NCBI GenBank assembly: GCA_017695025.1
Contig: JADILX010000079.1
Span: forward strand, 1-40,667
Reading direction: 5' to 3'
Length of the DNA stretch: 40,667 nt
Origin: Candidatus Cryptobacteroides excrementavium
GTDB taxonomy: Bacteria; Bacteroidota; Bacteroidia; Bacteroidales; UBA932
A model generated the notes under the pieces. That model saw only the letters and a list, made by a program, of their open reading frames with translations. It did no database searches and was not told where the DNA came from. Shown here one piece after another: positions 16,173 through 26,100 of this stretch (its first letter is position 1; each line of letters begins with the position of its first letter). The position numbers were made by a program, and so were the translations under genes.

Positions 16173-17792
16173 TTAGTCATTAGTCTTTTTTGCCCACCAC
16201 AAGTCTGTCCCCATAGTGTCCTGTCCTCTAAGCATGGAAACAGCATCTGACATATATGGATTGTTGGTATACTCCGCCTGCGGATACGGCATTCTGCGTG
16301 CTCCTCTGGACGAATCTACAACACCTCCGGAGCGATTGCCTTCCGGACTTGCCGGGAACAGCACAGGGTATCCGGTGCGGCGGTAGTCTGACCATGCCTC
16401 ATGGCCGATAATCCAGTTGGCTATCCATTTCTGTGTGATGATACGCTGCTGGACCTTATCATCGTCCTGCCACATCACACCAGGCACACCGGAGACAGGC
16501 TCCACCCTCGTATTTTCATTGTCCTCAGTCCAAGGGTCTGTATACGACACCGTCACATTCTGCACATTGCTGCTGATATATGACTCGGCACCTGTCACCC
16601 CGTACTGCTGGAAAGAAAGGCTGATACCTTTTTCATAGAAATCTTTTGCCGTACCTCCCGGGATATCGATACCATATACAGCCTCGGCTTCAGCCTTGAG
16701 GAATGCGACTTCTGCTGCATTCATCCACACAAGCGGACTCTGTGCCGTGAAGTTGATGCCGGAATACTTATGTCCGGCTTCATTTATTGCAGGACGCTGG
16801 ATACCCCTTCTGACCCCGCAATATTGCTGTCCAGGCCATTCAGAATCTATGAAATATGCCGGACGGCGAGGGTCATTGTAGGCATTCATATAACTTGTGA
16901 TGTCTGCAGACGCATGTGATTCACCGCCTGTCAGGCACTGGTGTCCAGAAATCTGTGCAGGGTTGTACCATGCAGAAGAGTACATCGGGTTGCCATATGT
17001 CGCAAAGACGGCAAATGTGGCATTGTCACCGTTGTCAACGAATACTCCTGCCCCGTTTTCCGTATCTACAGCAGCCTTTATGGCTTCTGTTGCGAAATCC
17101 CTGTCCACATTGATTATGCGCATAGCAAGACGCATCCTGAGCGAATTGGCAAACCTTGCCCATTTCGCCACATTGCCTCCGTATACATAGTCGGCAGTGG
17201 CAGGGAGGGATGAAGAACTGTACTCGTACAATGTAGTCGCTGCATCACCGAGTTCCCTGATCATGGTCTCATATACTGTCTGCTCACTGTCATACGGAAC
17301 GGCTATCTGGCCGTCTGCACCGATCTGCGTATATGGGATAGGGCCATAAGTATCGGCCACCCTGTGCATCACCGCCACTTTGAGGACATCCGCTATGGCA
17401 AGGGGAACCGGATCATCAGTGATTCTTTTCAGGTCGGTATAGTTGGAATAAAACAGCGGTATCACCTGGTCACTGGCAAGCAGCACCCCGGTCCAGTCGT
17501 CGGTAGCATCAAACTGCGATATGGTTGTTGCCCATGAGCCTGTATCACCGAAATATCCTCCCTGGGTACACCCGAGCAGATTGTCGGTAAACTGTGCAGT
17601 GTTGCGTTCTGTCGAGATGACAACTCCGGCCATCCCGTTCAGTGCGGCACTCAGTCCATATCCGTCAGCCTCCATCTGGTCGCGGGAGACTTCATATGGA
17701 TTGCTGTTGATCTCCAGATAGTTTGCCGTACAGGCCGAAATGGAGACTGCAGCAGCCGCAAGAATTGATTTTTTCAATATATTTCCAATCAT
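16173..17792 (-). CDS. SusD/RagB-family lipoprotein (SusD-like_2 type)
   Basis: Surface lipoprotein of 539 residues (signal ending VSISAC, Cys21) that forms the lid of the SusC transporter and binds the imported glycan. After the Cys it reads LEINSNPYEVSRDQ, as in the SusD-like_2 group (PF12771). The helical TPR-type body includes the block VAKWARFANSLRMRLAMRI near residue 200 and WMNAAEVAFLKAEAEAVYG in the second half, where SusD proteins have conserved helices. It follows susC by 12 bases, the usual order. The SusD-like_2 group often accompanies GH18 endoglycosidases, which agrees with the operon. Confidence 0.93.
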   Translation of the reverse strand: MIGNILKKSILAAAAVSISACTANYLEINSNPYEVSRDQMEADGYGLSAALNGMAGVVISTERNTAQFTDNLLGCTQGGYFGDTGSWATTISQFDATDDWTGVLLASDQVIPLFYSNYTDLKRITDDPVPLAIADVLKVAVMHRVADTYGPIPYTQIGADGQIAVPYDSEQTVYETMIRELGDAATTLYEYSSSSLPATADYVYGGNVAKWARFANSLRMRLAMRIINVDRDFATEAIKAAVDTENGAGVFVDNGDNATFAVFATYGNPMYSSAWYNPAQISGHQCLTGGESHASADITSYMNAYNDPRRPAYFIDSEWPGQQYCGVRRGIQRPAINEAGHKYSGINFTAQSPLVWMNAAEVAFLKAEAEAVYGIDIPGGTAKDFYEKGISLSFQQYGVTGAESYISSNVQNVTVSYTDPWTEDNENTRVEPVSGVPGVMWQDDDKVQQRIITQKWIANWIIGHEAWSDYRRTGYPVLFPASPEGNRSGGVVDSSRGARRMPYPQAEYTNNPYMSDAVSMLRGQDTMGTDLWWAKKTND

Positions 17793-17804
17793 GATAATGT
17801 CTCC

Positions 17805-20800
17805 TTAGAATTTAAGTCTGATGTTGAAGCCGAAATTCCTCGTGCTCGGCAGCATGAAATAGTCGATACCCTGATAGTAGTTGTTCATCGTGGCCACTGA
17901 CTCAGGGTCAAAAGGAGCCTTGTTGTAGATCATCCACAGGTTTCTGCCTACGACCTGGAGTGTGAGTTCACACACGTTGTTCAGCATCTTGCGCGGGAAT
18001 GTATAGCCTATGGAAGCCTCCTGAAGGCGTACATTCGTTGCGGAATAGGTATAATACTGAGGGACAGGTGATGACTCGCCCACTGTCTGGTACCATGACT
18101 GGGCATCTACAAGATCCCCGTTGTTGATCAGCACTCCACCGTTGTCACGGGCAAGGGCGGAATCCTCTGACACCCCGAAGCCGTCGAGCATCGCCTGTGT
18201 CTTGGAATAGACGATACCGCCGAGACGGGCAGTGATGAGGAAGCCGACATTGAAATTACCTATGCGGAAATTGTTGTTCCACGCAAGGTTGGCCTTAGGG
18301 AGCACACTTCCGAGTTTGACATATTTGTCCGGATCACTGATGTTCTCCTTTGTCACTGAGCCGTTTTCATCTACGTATATCATGCCGTTGCTGTCCTTTC
18401 TGAGATCAACGAGAGAATACAGGTCTCCGAGAGAACCGCCTTCACGCAGGATGAAATGCGCCTGGTCAAGCCCCTCCATATCGAGTTGCGGTATGTCGAG
18501 ATGTACACCTTCCACGACCACATTGTCAGCAAGGGAAATTATCTTGTTGTGGTTGGATGAGAAAGTGAAGTTGCTGTTCCAGTTGAATATGCCCCATGTG
18601 TTGTTGAAGCCGAGGGAAAGTTCCACTCCATTGTTGAGTACACTTCCGGACTGGACATACATGTTGGACCAGCCGGAACCGACTGAAATCTTCGGGTCGA
18701 AGGTCTGGTTGCTGGTGAGAGCATGGTAATATGTGGCATCGAGACTGAAATATTTCAGGAACCTCATAGTCACGCCGACTTCCCATGAAGATGTGCGTTC
18801 AGGCTTCAGGTTATAGAGAGGATACTGTGTCTGGGTATTCCATGAGCCGTTGTCTGCGTTCCATGAATACCTCGGATTGGCAATGAACCGCTCGAAAGCC
18901 ACACCGACAGAGGCATACGAACCGCGTATCTTGACATACTCCAGCAGGGCCGGCATATTCGGGATAATCTCCGAAAGCACCACAGATGCTCCGACCGACG
19001 GGTAGAAGAAAGCCTTCTGTCTTGAGTTCGGGCCGGCAAGTTGTGAAGGCCAGTCACTGCGGCCTGTCAAAGTAAGATAGTATGCTCCTTTGAAGCCAAT
19101 TTCCGCAGAGGCGAAAACAGACTGTGTCTGCTCTCTCCATCCGCTCTGGGTGCGTGTCGTACGGGACTGGCTGAGGTTCATCACATTGAAGACGTTGGCA
19201 AGGCCGGCCCTCTCCCCTTCTATGGTTCCGTCAGATATAGGGCCTCTCACCTGCAGCATGTCGGAACGCATGTCAGTGAAAGATGCTCCGGCAGTAGCCT
19301 GCAGAGTCCAGTCAGTCCATGTCTTGTTGATGTTCACGAGTACATCCCCGTACACCTGCTTGTCCTTTGACTCGGCTATGGAATAAAGGCCGCGCTCGGA
19401 AAGTTCGGTGATGGTGTTGTTGGTTGAAGCCCAGTATTTCTCGGTATAGGTATTGACAGAGTTGTCGATACGGATACGTCCCGATACGCTCAGCCAGTCA
19501 AGAATCTGGTATGAAAGCCCGGCATTGAGCATGTATCTGTCCTTCTTGTTCTCGCGCAGATTGCGGTAATTGATCCAGTACGGGTTCTGCATTGTGAGTC
19601 CGGCTGCACCCATCGGCCAGTACTGGGTATAGAGGTTGCGGGACGGGTCCCACCTCTCATACATCTTTATCGCTTCCCAGTCATTTCCCCTCGGGAAAAG
19701 ATAGGCTCCGACTATAGGGTTGCTGTATGTACCCTGATTGGTCATGTTGCGGTCATTCTGCAGGATATAACTTGCACCTATGTCAAACTTCATCTTGTCG
19801 TCAAAGAAAGAAGTGGTATTCCTGAATGTGAAGTTATACCTGTCATACCTGTTGTTTGGCACGATACCGCGGGAGTTGACTGCGGCAGCAGAGAGATAGA
19901 GCTGGTTCTTTTCTGTTCCTGTGGAAAAAGAGACGCTTTCAGTGCCTGTGACTCCGGTCTGGAAATAATCCTTACGCGGGTCATAGCCCATATAGTTGGC
20001 GTCATTCAGTTTATTTCCCCAACTGTAGTAGGCAGTGCCTGTTGATGACTTCAGGTTTCCGGTACCATACCTGCTCTGAAAACGTGGAAGGACAAACGGC
20101 GTAAAGACTTCAGTATTGCTTGAGACCGTGATGGATGTCTTGCCTGCCTGACCCTGCTTTGTAGTGATGACGATGGCGCCATTGGCCGCATCAGAGCCAT
20201 AAAGGGCGGCTGCCGCAGCACCTGTAAGGACTGTCATGGACTCGATGTCTTCCGGGTTGATGTCGGCAATAGGGTCCGTAGTACCCTGGGAACCGAATTC
20301 CGTGCCTCCGTCCTTTGCCATGGTGTACATAGGCACACCGTCGATCACATACAGGGCATTCGAAGACTGTTCGATAGACTTCTGTCCACGCATCACGACC
20401 TTGGTCGCACCGCCCACTCCGGAAGAAGAGGCATTGATGACAAGGCCGGCTACCTTTCCGTTCAGGGAGTTGACAAAGTTTGCATCCTTGTTGGCAAGCA
20501 GTTCATCGGACTTTACTTCCTGCACATTGTAGGAAAGGGCCTTCTCCGCACGTCTGATACCGAGGGCCGTGACGACTGTCCCTTCCATCATGATGGCATC
20601 GTCTTCAAGCGTCACATTGAAAAGCCGGCGTGTACCGACAGTAAATTCCGCCGTCTTATAGCCGAGGCAGGAAAATTCGAGGACAGGAGAAGCGATGTCT
20701 TCCGGAAGTTCAAAGGAGAATTTTCCGTCAAGGTCTGTGCTTGCACCGGTGGTGGTTCCCTTTACGATGACCCCGGCACCAATCACAGGAGTACCATATG

Positions 20801-21188
20801 AGTCAACCACTGTTCCGGAAACAATCCTCGACTCTATTCCCCTCCCAGCGACAGGGGAATCCTTGGATGTGTCTGCCATGGAAATGTAGACATTGGTGCC
20901 CTGAATGCTCCAGGACAGGCCTGTCCCTTTGAAAATCTGGTCAAGTGCGATGTCAAGAGGCTGGTTTTCAACATTGATGCTCACAGTCTTCTGTACATCG
21001 ACCTGATCCATCAGAAAAAGATACTGGGACTGCCGCTCAACCGCATCGATGACCTCCTGAAGAGGTGCATTGTCCATTTTGAGGGTGATGCGGGCCTGAC
21101 TCTGCGCCATCGCTGCCACAGGCAGGAGACATGACAGAAATACAGCAGCCAGCAGTCTGCCGATTTTGTTAAATAGACATTTATTCAT
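17805..21188 (-). CDS. SusC/RagA-family TonB-dependent transporter with STN signalling domain
   Basis: Outer-membrane transporter of 1127 residues. Order: signal peptide (CLFNKIGRLLAAVFLSCLLPVAAMAQ); an STN domain (about 33-100, ITLKMDNAPLQEVIDAVERQSQYLF), which marks receptors that signal to an anti-sigma factor; a carboxypeptidase-regulatory-like domain (IVSGTVVDSYGTPVIGAGVIVKGTTTG); a TonB plug (NSLNGKVAGLVINASS, SNALYVIDGVPM); and the long barrel ending NFGFNIRLKF. STN-bearing SusC proteins usually partner a FecR-type anti-sigma factor, and fecR is directly upstream. I start at the ATG at 21188; the ORF track adds 26 residues from a GTG that would precede the signal peptide. The likely cargo is the glycan released by the GH18 enzyme of the same operon. 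Confidence 0.95.
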   Translation of the reverse strand: MNKCLFNKIGRLLAAVFLSCLLPVAAMAQSQARITLKMDNAPLQEVIDAVERQSQYLFLMDQVDVQKTVSINVENQPLDIALDQIFKGTGLSWSIQGTNVYISMADTSKDSPVAGRGIESRIVSGTVVDSYGTPVIGAGVIVKGTTTGASTDLDGKFSFELPEDIASPVLEFSCLGYKTAEFTVGTRRLFNVTLEDDAIMMEGTVVTALGIRRAEKALSYNVQEVKSDELLANKDANFVNSLNGKVAGLVINASSSGVGGATKVVMRGQKSIEQSSNALYVIDGVPMYTMAKDGGTEFGSQGTTDPIADINPEDIESMTVLTGAAAAALYGSDAANGAIVITTKQGQAGKTSITVSSNTEVFTPFVLPRFQSRYGTGNLKSSTGTAYYSWGNKLNDANYMGYDPRKDYFQTGVTGTESVSFSTGTEKNQLYLSAAAVNSRGIVPNNRYDRYNFTFRNTTSFFDDKMKFDIGASYILQNDRNMTNQGTYSNPIVGAYLFPRGNDWEAIKMYERWDPSRNLYTQYWPMGAAGLTMQNPYWINYRNLRENKKDRYMLNAGLSYQILDWLSVSGRIRIDNSVNTYTEKYWASTNNTITELSERGLYSIAESKDKQVYGDVLVNINKTWTDWTLQATAGASFTDMRSDMLQVRGPISDGTIEGERAGLANVFNVMNLSQSRTTRTQSGWREQTQSVFASAEIGFKGAYYLTLTGRSDWPSQLAGPNSRQKAFFYPSVGASVVLSEIIPNMPALLEYVKIRGSYASVGVAFERFIANPRYSWNADNGSWNTQTQYPLYNLKPERTSSWEVGVTMRFLKYFSLDATYYHALTSNQTFDPKISVGSGWSNMYVQSGSVLNNGVELSLGFNNTWGIFNWNSNFTFSSNHNKIISLADNVVVEGVHLDIPQLDMEGLDQAHFILREGGSLGDLYSLVDLRKDSNGMIYVDENGSVTKENISDPDKYVKLGSVLPKANLAWNNNFRIGNFNVGFLITARLGGIVYSKTQAMLDGFGVSEDSALARDNGGVLINNGDLVDAQSWYQTVGESSPVPQYYTYSATNVRLQEASIGYTFPRKMLNNVCELTLQVVGRNLWMIYNKAPFDPESVATMNNYYQGIDYFMLPSTRNFGFNIRLKF

Positions 21189-21371
21189 AAATTTGTTATT
21201 ATTAGTGATAGTATCAGTAATTATCCATGCTGTCACTGCGAAGCGGACACCGCTGCCATTTTCCACCTGCGCGGCGTGTCTGCTTCTTCTGTGAATCGAA
21301 GTTTCAGTGTATTATCCTATATGCAGTCATAGTTTTAATGTCATTATATAAGCGGTCAAAAATAACAATGG
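21189..21371 (-). promoter_or_regulatory. Leader between fecR and susC
   Basis: This 183-base gap is by far the longest inside the PUL operon, where others are 3-18 bases. It contains a -7-like TATTTTTG on the minus strand (21357-21364, no matching TTG) and a small hairpin, AGCGG/CCGCT, at 21242-21254. A separate ECF-sigma-dependent promoter or a post-transcriptional control site ahead of susC is plausible. I cannot identify the exact element. Confidence 0.4.
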
Positions 21372-22325
21372 TCAGCGGATAAGGATTGCCCCGGACTCCA
21401 TGTCTCTCTCCCATGTGAAGTCTGACGCCTTTGCAAGTACATCAAGAGCGTGGTCAAGACCTTCCGAAATACGTATCTTGCCCCATGTATAGCGGATGAC
21501 AGGCAGTTCATCCCTCATTATGACTATATCGGCATCATATGTCAGTTCGAACTTTCGCATAAGTTCATCAAAAGGCACTCCGGCCACATCAATCAGGCCT
21601 CTTGTCCAGCATCCGATACTCCCTGCGTCACTGATTTCATCGACATAAAGGTGTTTTTCCTCCATCTTTACCATGTCGTTAGGCTTCAGGATAAATTCTT
21701 CGTCCTCATGCAGTTTGCTGGTGACCTTGATGGAACCTCGCAGCAATGCCGCAGAAAAGTCATCATTGTCTTCATCTACAGACACGCTGAATTTCGTTCC
21801 AAGCACTGATATAGTAGATGCGAAGGTCTCGACGACAAAAGGCCTGCGGGCATCGCGGCTTACATCGAACAGGACTTCTCCTGAAACTATCTTTACATTG
21901 CGTGAACGATGCGAGAATACCGGAGGGCATTCAATCTCAGTACCGGCGTTGAGCCATATTTCCGTGCCGTCGGCAAGGGTCATCTGCATGCTCCTTCCTG
22001 CAGGCACCTTGACCGTCTGTACCTGTGAGGCAAGCATCTCCTGTGTACGGTACTGCGACCAGAAAAAAGAAAGCGCCATCAGCAGCACGACTGATGCAGC
22101 AATGCCTGCCGCAGAGACGAGGCGTCCGGGACGGAATCTTTTTCTCACGGCCGGCTTTCTGCCTGGCTCCCCATAGATGACCATGCCGGAAAATATCATG
22201 TGCGCCTCCTTGAACTGTGCGGCATGCGAGCCGTCAGGATCATCAGCGAGCCACCTGCGCACCCGCATCTCTTCTTCCGGAGTGGCAGCGCATTTGAAAT
22301 ATTTCATCAGCAGATAAGTGTCCAT
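21372..22325 (-). CDS. FecR-type anti-sigma factor
   Basis: Inner-membrane regulator of 317 residues. A cytoplasmic N-terminal part (about 1-65, with LADDPDGSHAAQFKEA) would bind the sigma factor. One membrane segment follows (about 69-90, LVSAAGIAASVVLLMALSFFW). Then comes a periplasmic FecR domain (VKVPAGRSMQMTLADGTEIWLNAGTEI, GEVLFDVSRDARRPFVVETFASTISVLGTKFSV) and a C-terminal DUF4974-like region (DVAGVPFDELMRKFELTYDADI). The last would contact the STN domain of SusC. The start is the ATG at 22325; the track used a TTG two codons earlier. The sigma gene is divergent, 157 bases away, whereas in many Bacteroidales loci sigma and anti-sigma lie in tandem. Confidence 0.94.
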   Translation of the reverse strand: MDTYLLMKYFKCAATPEEEMRVRRWLADDPDGSHAAQFKEAHMIFSGMVIYGEPGRKPAVRKRFRPGRLVSAAGIAASVVLLMALSFFWSQYRTQEMLASQVQTVKVPAGRSMQMTLADGTEIWLNAGTEIECPPVFSHRSRNVKIVSGEVLFDVSRDARRPFVVETFASTISVLGTKFSVSVDEDNDDFSAALLRGSIKVTSKLHEDEEFILKPNDMVKMEEKHLYVDEISDAGSIGCWTRGLIDVAGVPFDELMRKFELTYDADIVIMRDELPVIRYTWGKIRISEGLDHALDVLAKASDFTWERDMESGAILIR

Positions 22326-22414
22326 GGCCAAAGTCTTTTATCTGTAATTTTCCCTAAAACGATACAAAGACACGCAACAGGCTTGACCGGCCCGCTGAAT
22401 TTGCAAAAAAATGT

Positions 22415-22422
22415 TACCTTTG
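22415..22422 (+). promoter_or_regulatory. Possible -7 box of the ECF sigma gene
   Basis: TACCTTTG fits TAnnTTTG about 60 bases before the sigma ATG. No TTG lies 20 bases upstream. It sits in the 157-base divergent region shared with fecR, where I see no clear promoter for fecR. Confidence 0.4.
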
Positions 22423-22482
22423 TTGCAAAGATGTGAAGACCGGCCACTGGCACGGGTCTGCAGATGACTGGCATACAGGGAA

Positions 22483-23061
22483 ATGACAGCAAAAGACATC
22501 ACGCCGCAGGAGTACGCCAAGATATTTCTGAAGTACAGGGAAAAATACATCTCGATAGCACGGTCATACGTGCGGGACGAGATTGTGGCCGAAGACATAG
22601 TCTCCGACTGTTTCTACAATTTCTGGGACAAGAGGGCAGAAATAGAGATTGCCACGATTCCGGAAGCATATATCCTGCAGTCAATCAAAAACAGATGTAT
22701 CAACTGGCTCCGCGACAACACCAACAGGATGCGCATACACGAGGCGAAATACAATGCTGCCGTCGCCCAGATAAAGGTCATGGAGCAGGAAGACCTCAGC
22801 GTAATATTCAGAGCCGACATAGCCGCCATATTCGGAAGACTGCTTGACAAGACGCCGGAGATGACAAGGAACATATTCTGCTCAAGCCGCTTCGAGGATC
22901 TGACCTACGAGGAGATAGCCAGAAAATACAATGTATCCCCGAGAAAAGTCAAGAGGGAGATATCAGCCGTCCTTGCCATGATGAGGCAGTCCCTGAAAGA
23001 CTACCTCCCTGCCGCCGCGACCCCGCTACTGCTGCTCGGGGCCATCATGGACATGCTCTGA
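22483..23061 (+). CDS. ECF RNA polymerase sigma factor of the PUL
   Basis: Extracytoplasmic-function sigma-70 factor of 192 residues. Region 2 is near 14-85 (YREKYISIARSYVRDEIVAEDIVSDCFYNFWDKR, then AYILQSIKNRCINWLRDN). Region 4 is near 120-175, where LTYEEIARKYNVSPRKVKREISAVLAMMR is the helix-turn-helix. The product ends in a hydrophobic tail, AAATPLLLLGAIMDML, not needed for either region. It is divergent from fecR and should drive the susC operon when the SusC STN domain signals through FecR that glycan is present. This is an inference from known ECF/FecR/STN systems. The downstream S41 protease gene has its own promoter-like element, so the sigma gene is probably monocistronic. Confidence 0.93.
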   Translation: MTAKDITPQEYAKIFLKYREKYISIARSYVRDEIVAEDIVSDCFYNFWDKRAEIEIATIPEAYILQSIKNRCINWLRDNTNRMRIHEAKYNAAVAQIKVMEQEDLSVIFRADIAAIFGRLLDKTPEMTRNIFCSSRFEDLTYEEIARKYNVSPRKVKREISAVLAMMRQSLKDYLPAAATPLLLLGAIMDML

Positions 23062-23095
23062 AATACTGTTCACGCCCCCTGCATAGCAAAAACAT

Positions 23096-23126
23096 TTGCT
23101 CTGCTCGCGGCTTCTGCGTATATTCG
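23096..23126 (+). promoter_or_regulatory. Predicted promoter of the S41 protease operon
   Basis: TTG at 23096-23098, exactly 20 bases, then TATATTCG at 23119-23126: one mismatch from TAnnTTTG. The predicted leader is about 37 bases to the ATG at 23168. Confidence 0.6.
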
Positions 23127-23167
23127 CATCTTATGAAATTGAATACAACAAATAATGGAATATTGAA

Positions 23168-26100
23168 ATGAAACGGACTATCTTGACATTTGCGGCCGCC
23201 CTCATGTTTCTGGGCATGTCGGCCGCAGAAGATGCCCCGCTGTGGCTCAGGAAAAACAGCATTTCCCCGGACGGGAAACAGATCGCCTTCTGCTACAAGG
23301 GGGACATCTTTGTGGTGCCGGCCGAGGGGGGCAAGGCAGTACAGGTGACATCAAACGCTGCATACGACTCCGACCCGCTGTGGACACCGGACGGAAAGCA
23401 TATAATATTCAGTTCCTACAGGGACAAGAGCAAGGACATATTCATGACATCCCCAGATGGAGGCGTCCCGGTAAAAGTAACGGACTACCCCGGCAATGAG
23501 ACCCCGCTTGCAGTGCTTCCGGACGGGAGGACTGTGTTCTCTGCCAACATCCAGGCCGATGCGTCATACGGGGATTTCCCGGGTGAAAGCCAGTTGTACG
23601 CAGCAGGCAGCCCTGAAGAAAGGCCTCAACTTGTGACCTCCCTCCCTGTCTCGGCACTTAGCATAAGCGGCAGCGGGAAGATACTGTATGAAGACAAAAA
23701 GGGATATGAAGACCCTTTCAGAAAACACCACACCTCCTCTGTAACCAAAGACATATGGCTCTATGAGCCTGCAGCAGGAGAAACTGCATTTGGCATCAAC
23801 GGCAACGGGCGCTTTACAAAACTGACATCATTCAAAGGGGAAGACAGGAATCCGGTATTTGCCCCTGACGGAGACACATTCTACTATCTGAGCGAACAGG
23901 ACGGGAACTCCAATGTCTACAGAAGTTCCCTGTCATCACCGGAAAAATCAGAGCAGATCACATTCGAGAAGAAACATCCTGTCAGGTATCTTTCAGTCTC
24001 CGGCAACGGCATCCTTTCCTATTCTTTCAATGGCGAACTCTACACACTTGTCCCTGGTTCAAAGCCTGAAAAAGTGGATATTACCATTGTCTCGGACGAA
24101 AATGAAAGGGAAAGCATCTACAGGACTCTCACCTCAGGAGCCACTGACCTGGCTGTATCCCCGAACGGGAAAGAAGTGGCGATAGTGGCACGAGGGGACG
24201 TATATGTCGCATCCATCGACTACGGGACAACAAAGCGCATTACAGATACCCCGGAGCAGGAAAGGAACGTATGTTTCTCCAAAGACGGGAAGACATTGTA
24301 CTATTCGGCTGAAAGAGACGGTTTCTGGGGCATCTACTCCACTACCCTCACCGGCAAGGACGACAAATACTTCCTGCTGTCCGTGAATATGGAAGAAAAA
24401 CTCGTTACCACACCTGGAGAGACCTGCTTCCAGCCTTCTGTCTCTCCTGACGGGAAATGGCTCGGCTTCTTGAGAGACCGCACTGAGATAGTGATAAAGA
24501 ACATCTCCAACGGAAAAGAGAAGTCTCTGCTCAAAGATGTCAACTACTCATACACCGACGGTGACCAGCACTTCGAGTGGAGCCCGGACAGCCGGTACAT
24601 CCTCTGCAACTGGCAGGGCAACGGCGGCTGGAACAACGAGGATATCGCACTGATAGATATAGAAAGCGGTGAAGTCACAGACCTCACCCAGAGCGGATAT
24701 ACCGATGCGGCATTCCGGTGGGCAATGAAAGGGAAGGCAATGACATGGATGACCGACCGCTCAGGATACAGGAGCCACGGGAGTTGGGGCGCAGAGTTCG
24801 ATGTCTACGCCATGTTCTTCGATGGCAAGACCATGTACAAGTTCCTCCGGGACGAGGAAGAGGACGAGATAGAAAAACTGCTCGCTACGGAGAAAGAGGA
24901 GAAACAGGAGGCCAAGGATTCGGTAAAATCAGAAAAAAAGCCCGAGAAACTCGTACTCGACCTTGACAACAGGGAAGACAGGATAGTAAGGCTGACAAGA
25001 TTCTCCGGAAGGCTCGGAGACCACTATCTTAAGCAGGACGGAAGCAAACTGTACTATACGGTACGCCTTGAAAAGAGCATGGACCTCTGTGTCCTCGACA
25101 TCAAGGACAGGAGCATAAATGTACTTGCCCGCAATGTCTATGGCAGTCTCTACCCTGACGCCGATGACAAATGGCTGTATATCCTCGGAGGCGGAGGACT
25201 GTCAAGGATAGACATGGCTTCCGGAGCCAAGGAGTCCATAACATTTGCAGGGGAATTCGACTACAGGCCGAAACTGGAAAGGGAATATATCTTCGGACAC
25301 GTCTGGAAGCAGGTCCAGGAGAAATTCTATGACCCTCAGATACACGGGATAGACTGGGCAGGATACAGGGATGCATATGAACGCTTCCTTCCGCACATCA
25401 ACAATAATTTCGACTTCCAGGAGATGCTTTCCGAGATGCTCGGGGAACTTAACGGCTCGCATACCGGAGCAAGATATTTCTACCGTTCAGGCATGAACAT
25501 GGGTACTCTCGGGCTTCTCTACGACTATGAATACACCGGTGACGGGCTGAAAATCAAGGAGGTGCTCAAAGGCGGGCCTGTCGCAGTGACAGCGCCTGAC
25601 ATCAAGGCGGGAGACATTGTCACAGCCATCAACGGCAAAGAGATCAAAGCCGGGGAAAACTGGTTCCCTCTTCTGACCATGAAGGGAGGAGACAAGGTGC
25701 TCATGACAGTAAAAAGACAGGGGAAGAAGAGCGAGGACATATGGGTGGAGGCCGGATATACCGACTACGCCCAGATGTACAAGAGATGGGTAAAGCAGCG
25801 AGAGGACATGGTGAGACAACTTTCAGGAGGGAAAGTCGGATATGTCCACGTACAGGGGATGGATTCCGAAAGTTTCAGGGAAGTATACTCCAAACTGCTC
25901 GGGAAATACAGGGGATGCGAAGCAGTGATTGTGGACACGAGGCACAACGGAGGCGGATGGCTCCATGATGACCTTGCCACCCTGCTTGACGGCAAGGCCT
26001 ACATAAAGTTCGAGCCGAGAGGCCAATATATCGGCACAGAACCTTATAGCAAATGGACAAAACCGTCATGTGTCCTTATCGGTGAAGACAACTACTCGGA

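Noticed and set aside
16169-16246. N-terminal extension of the GH18-like protein
   Set aside because: It lies inside the susD gene and would bury the lipoprotein signal; a start at 16168 or 16180 fits better.
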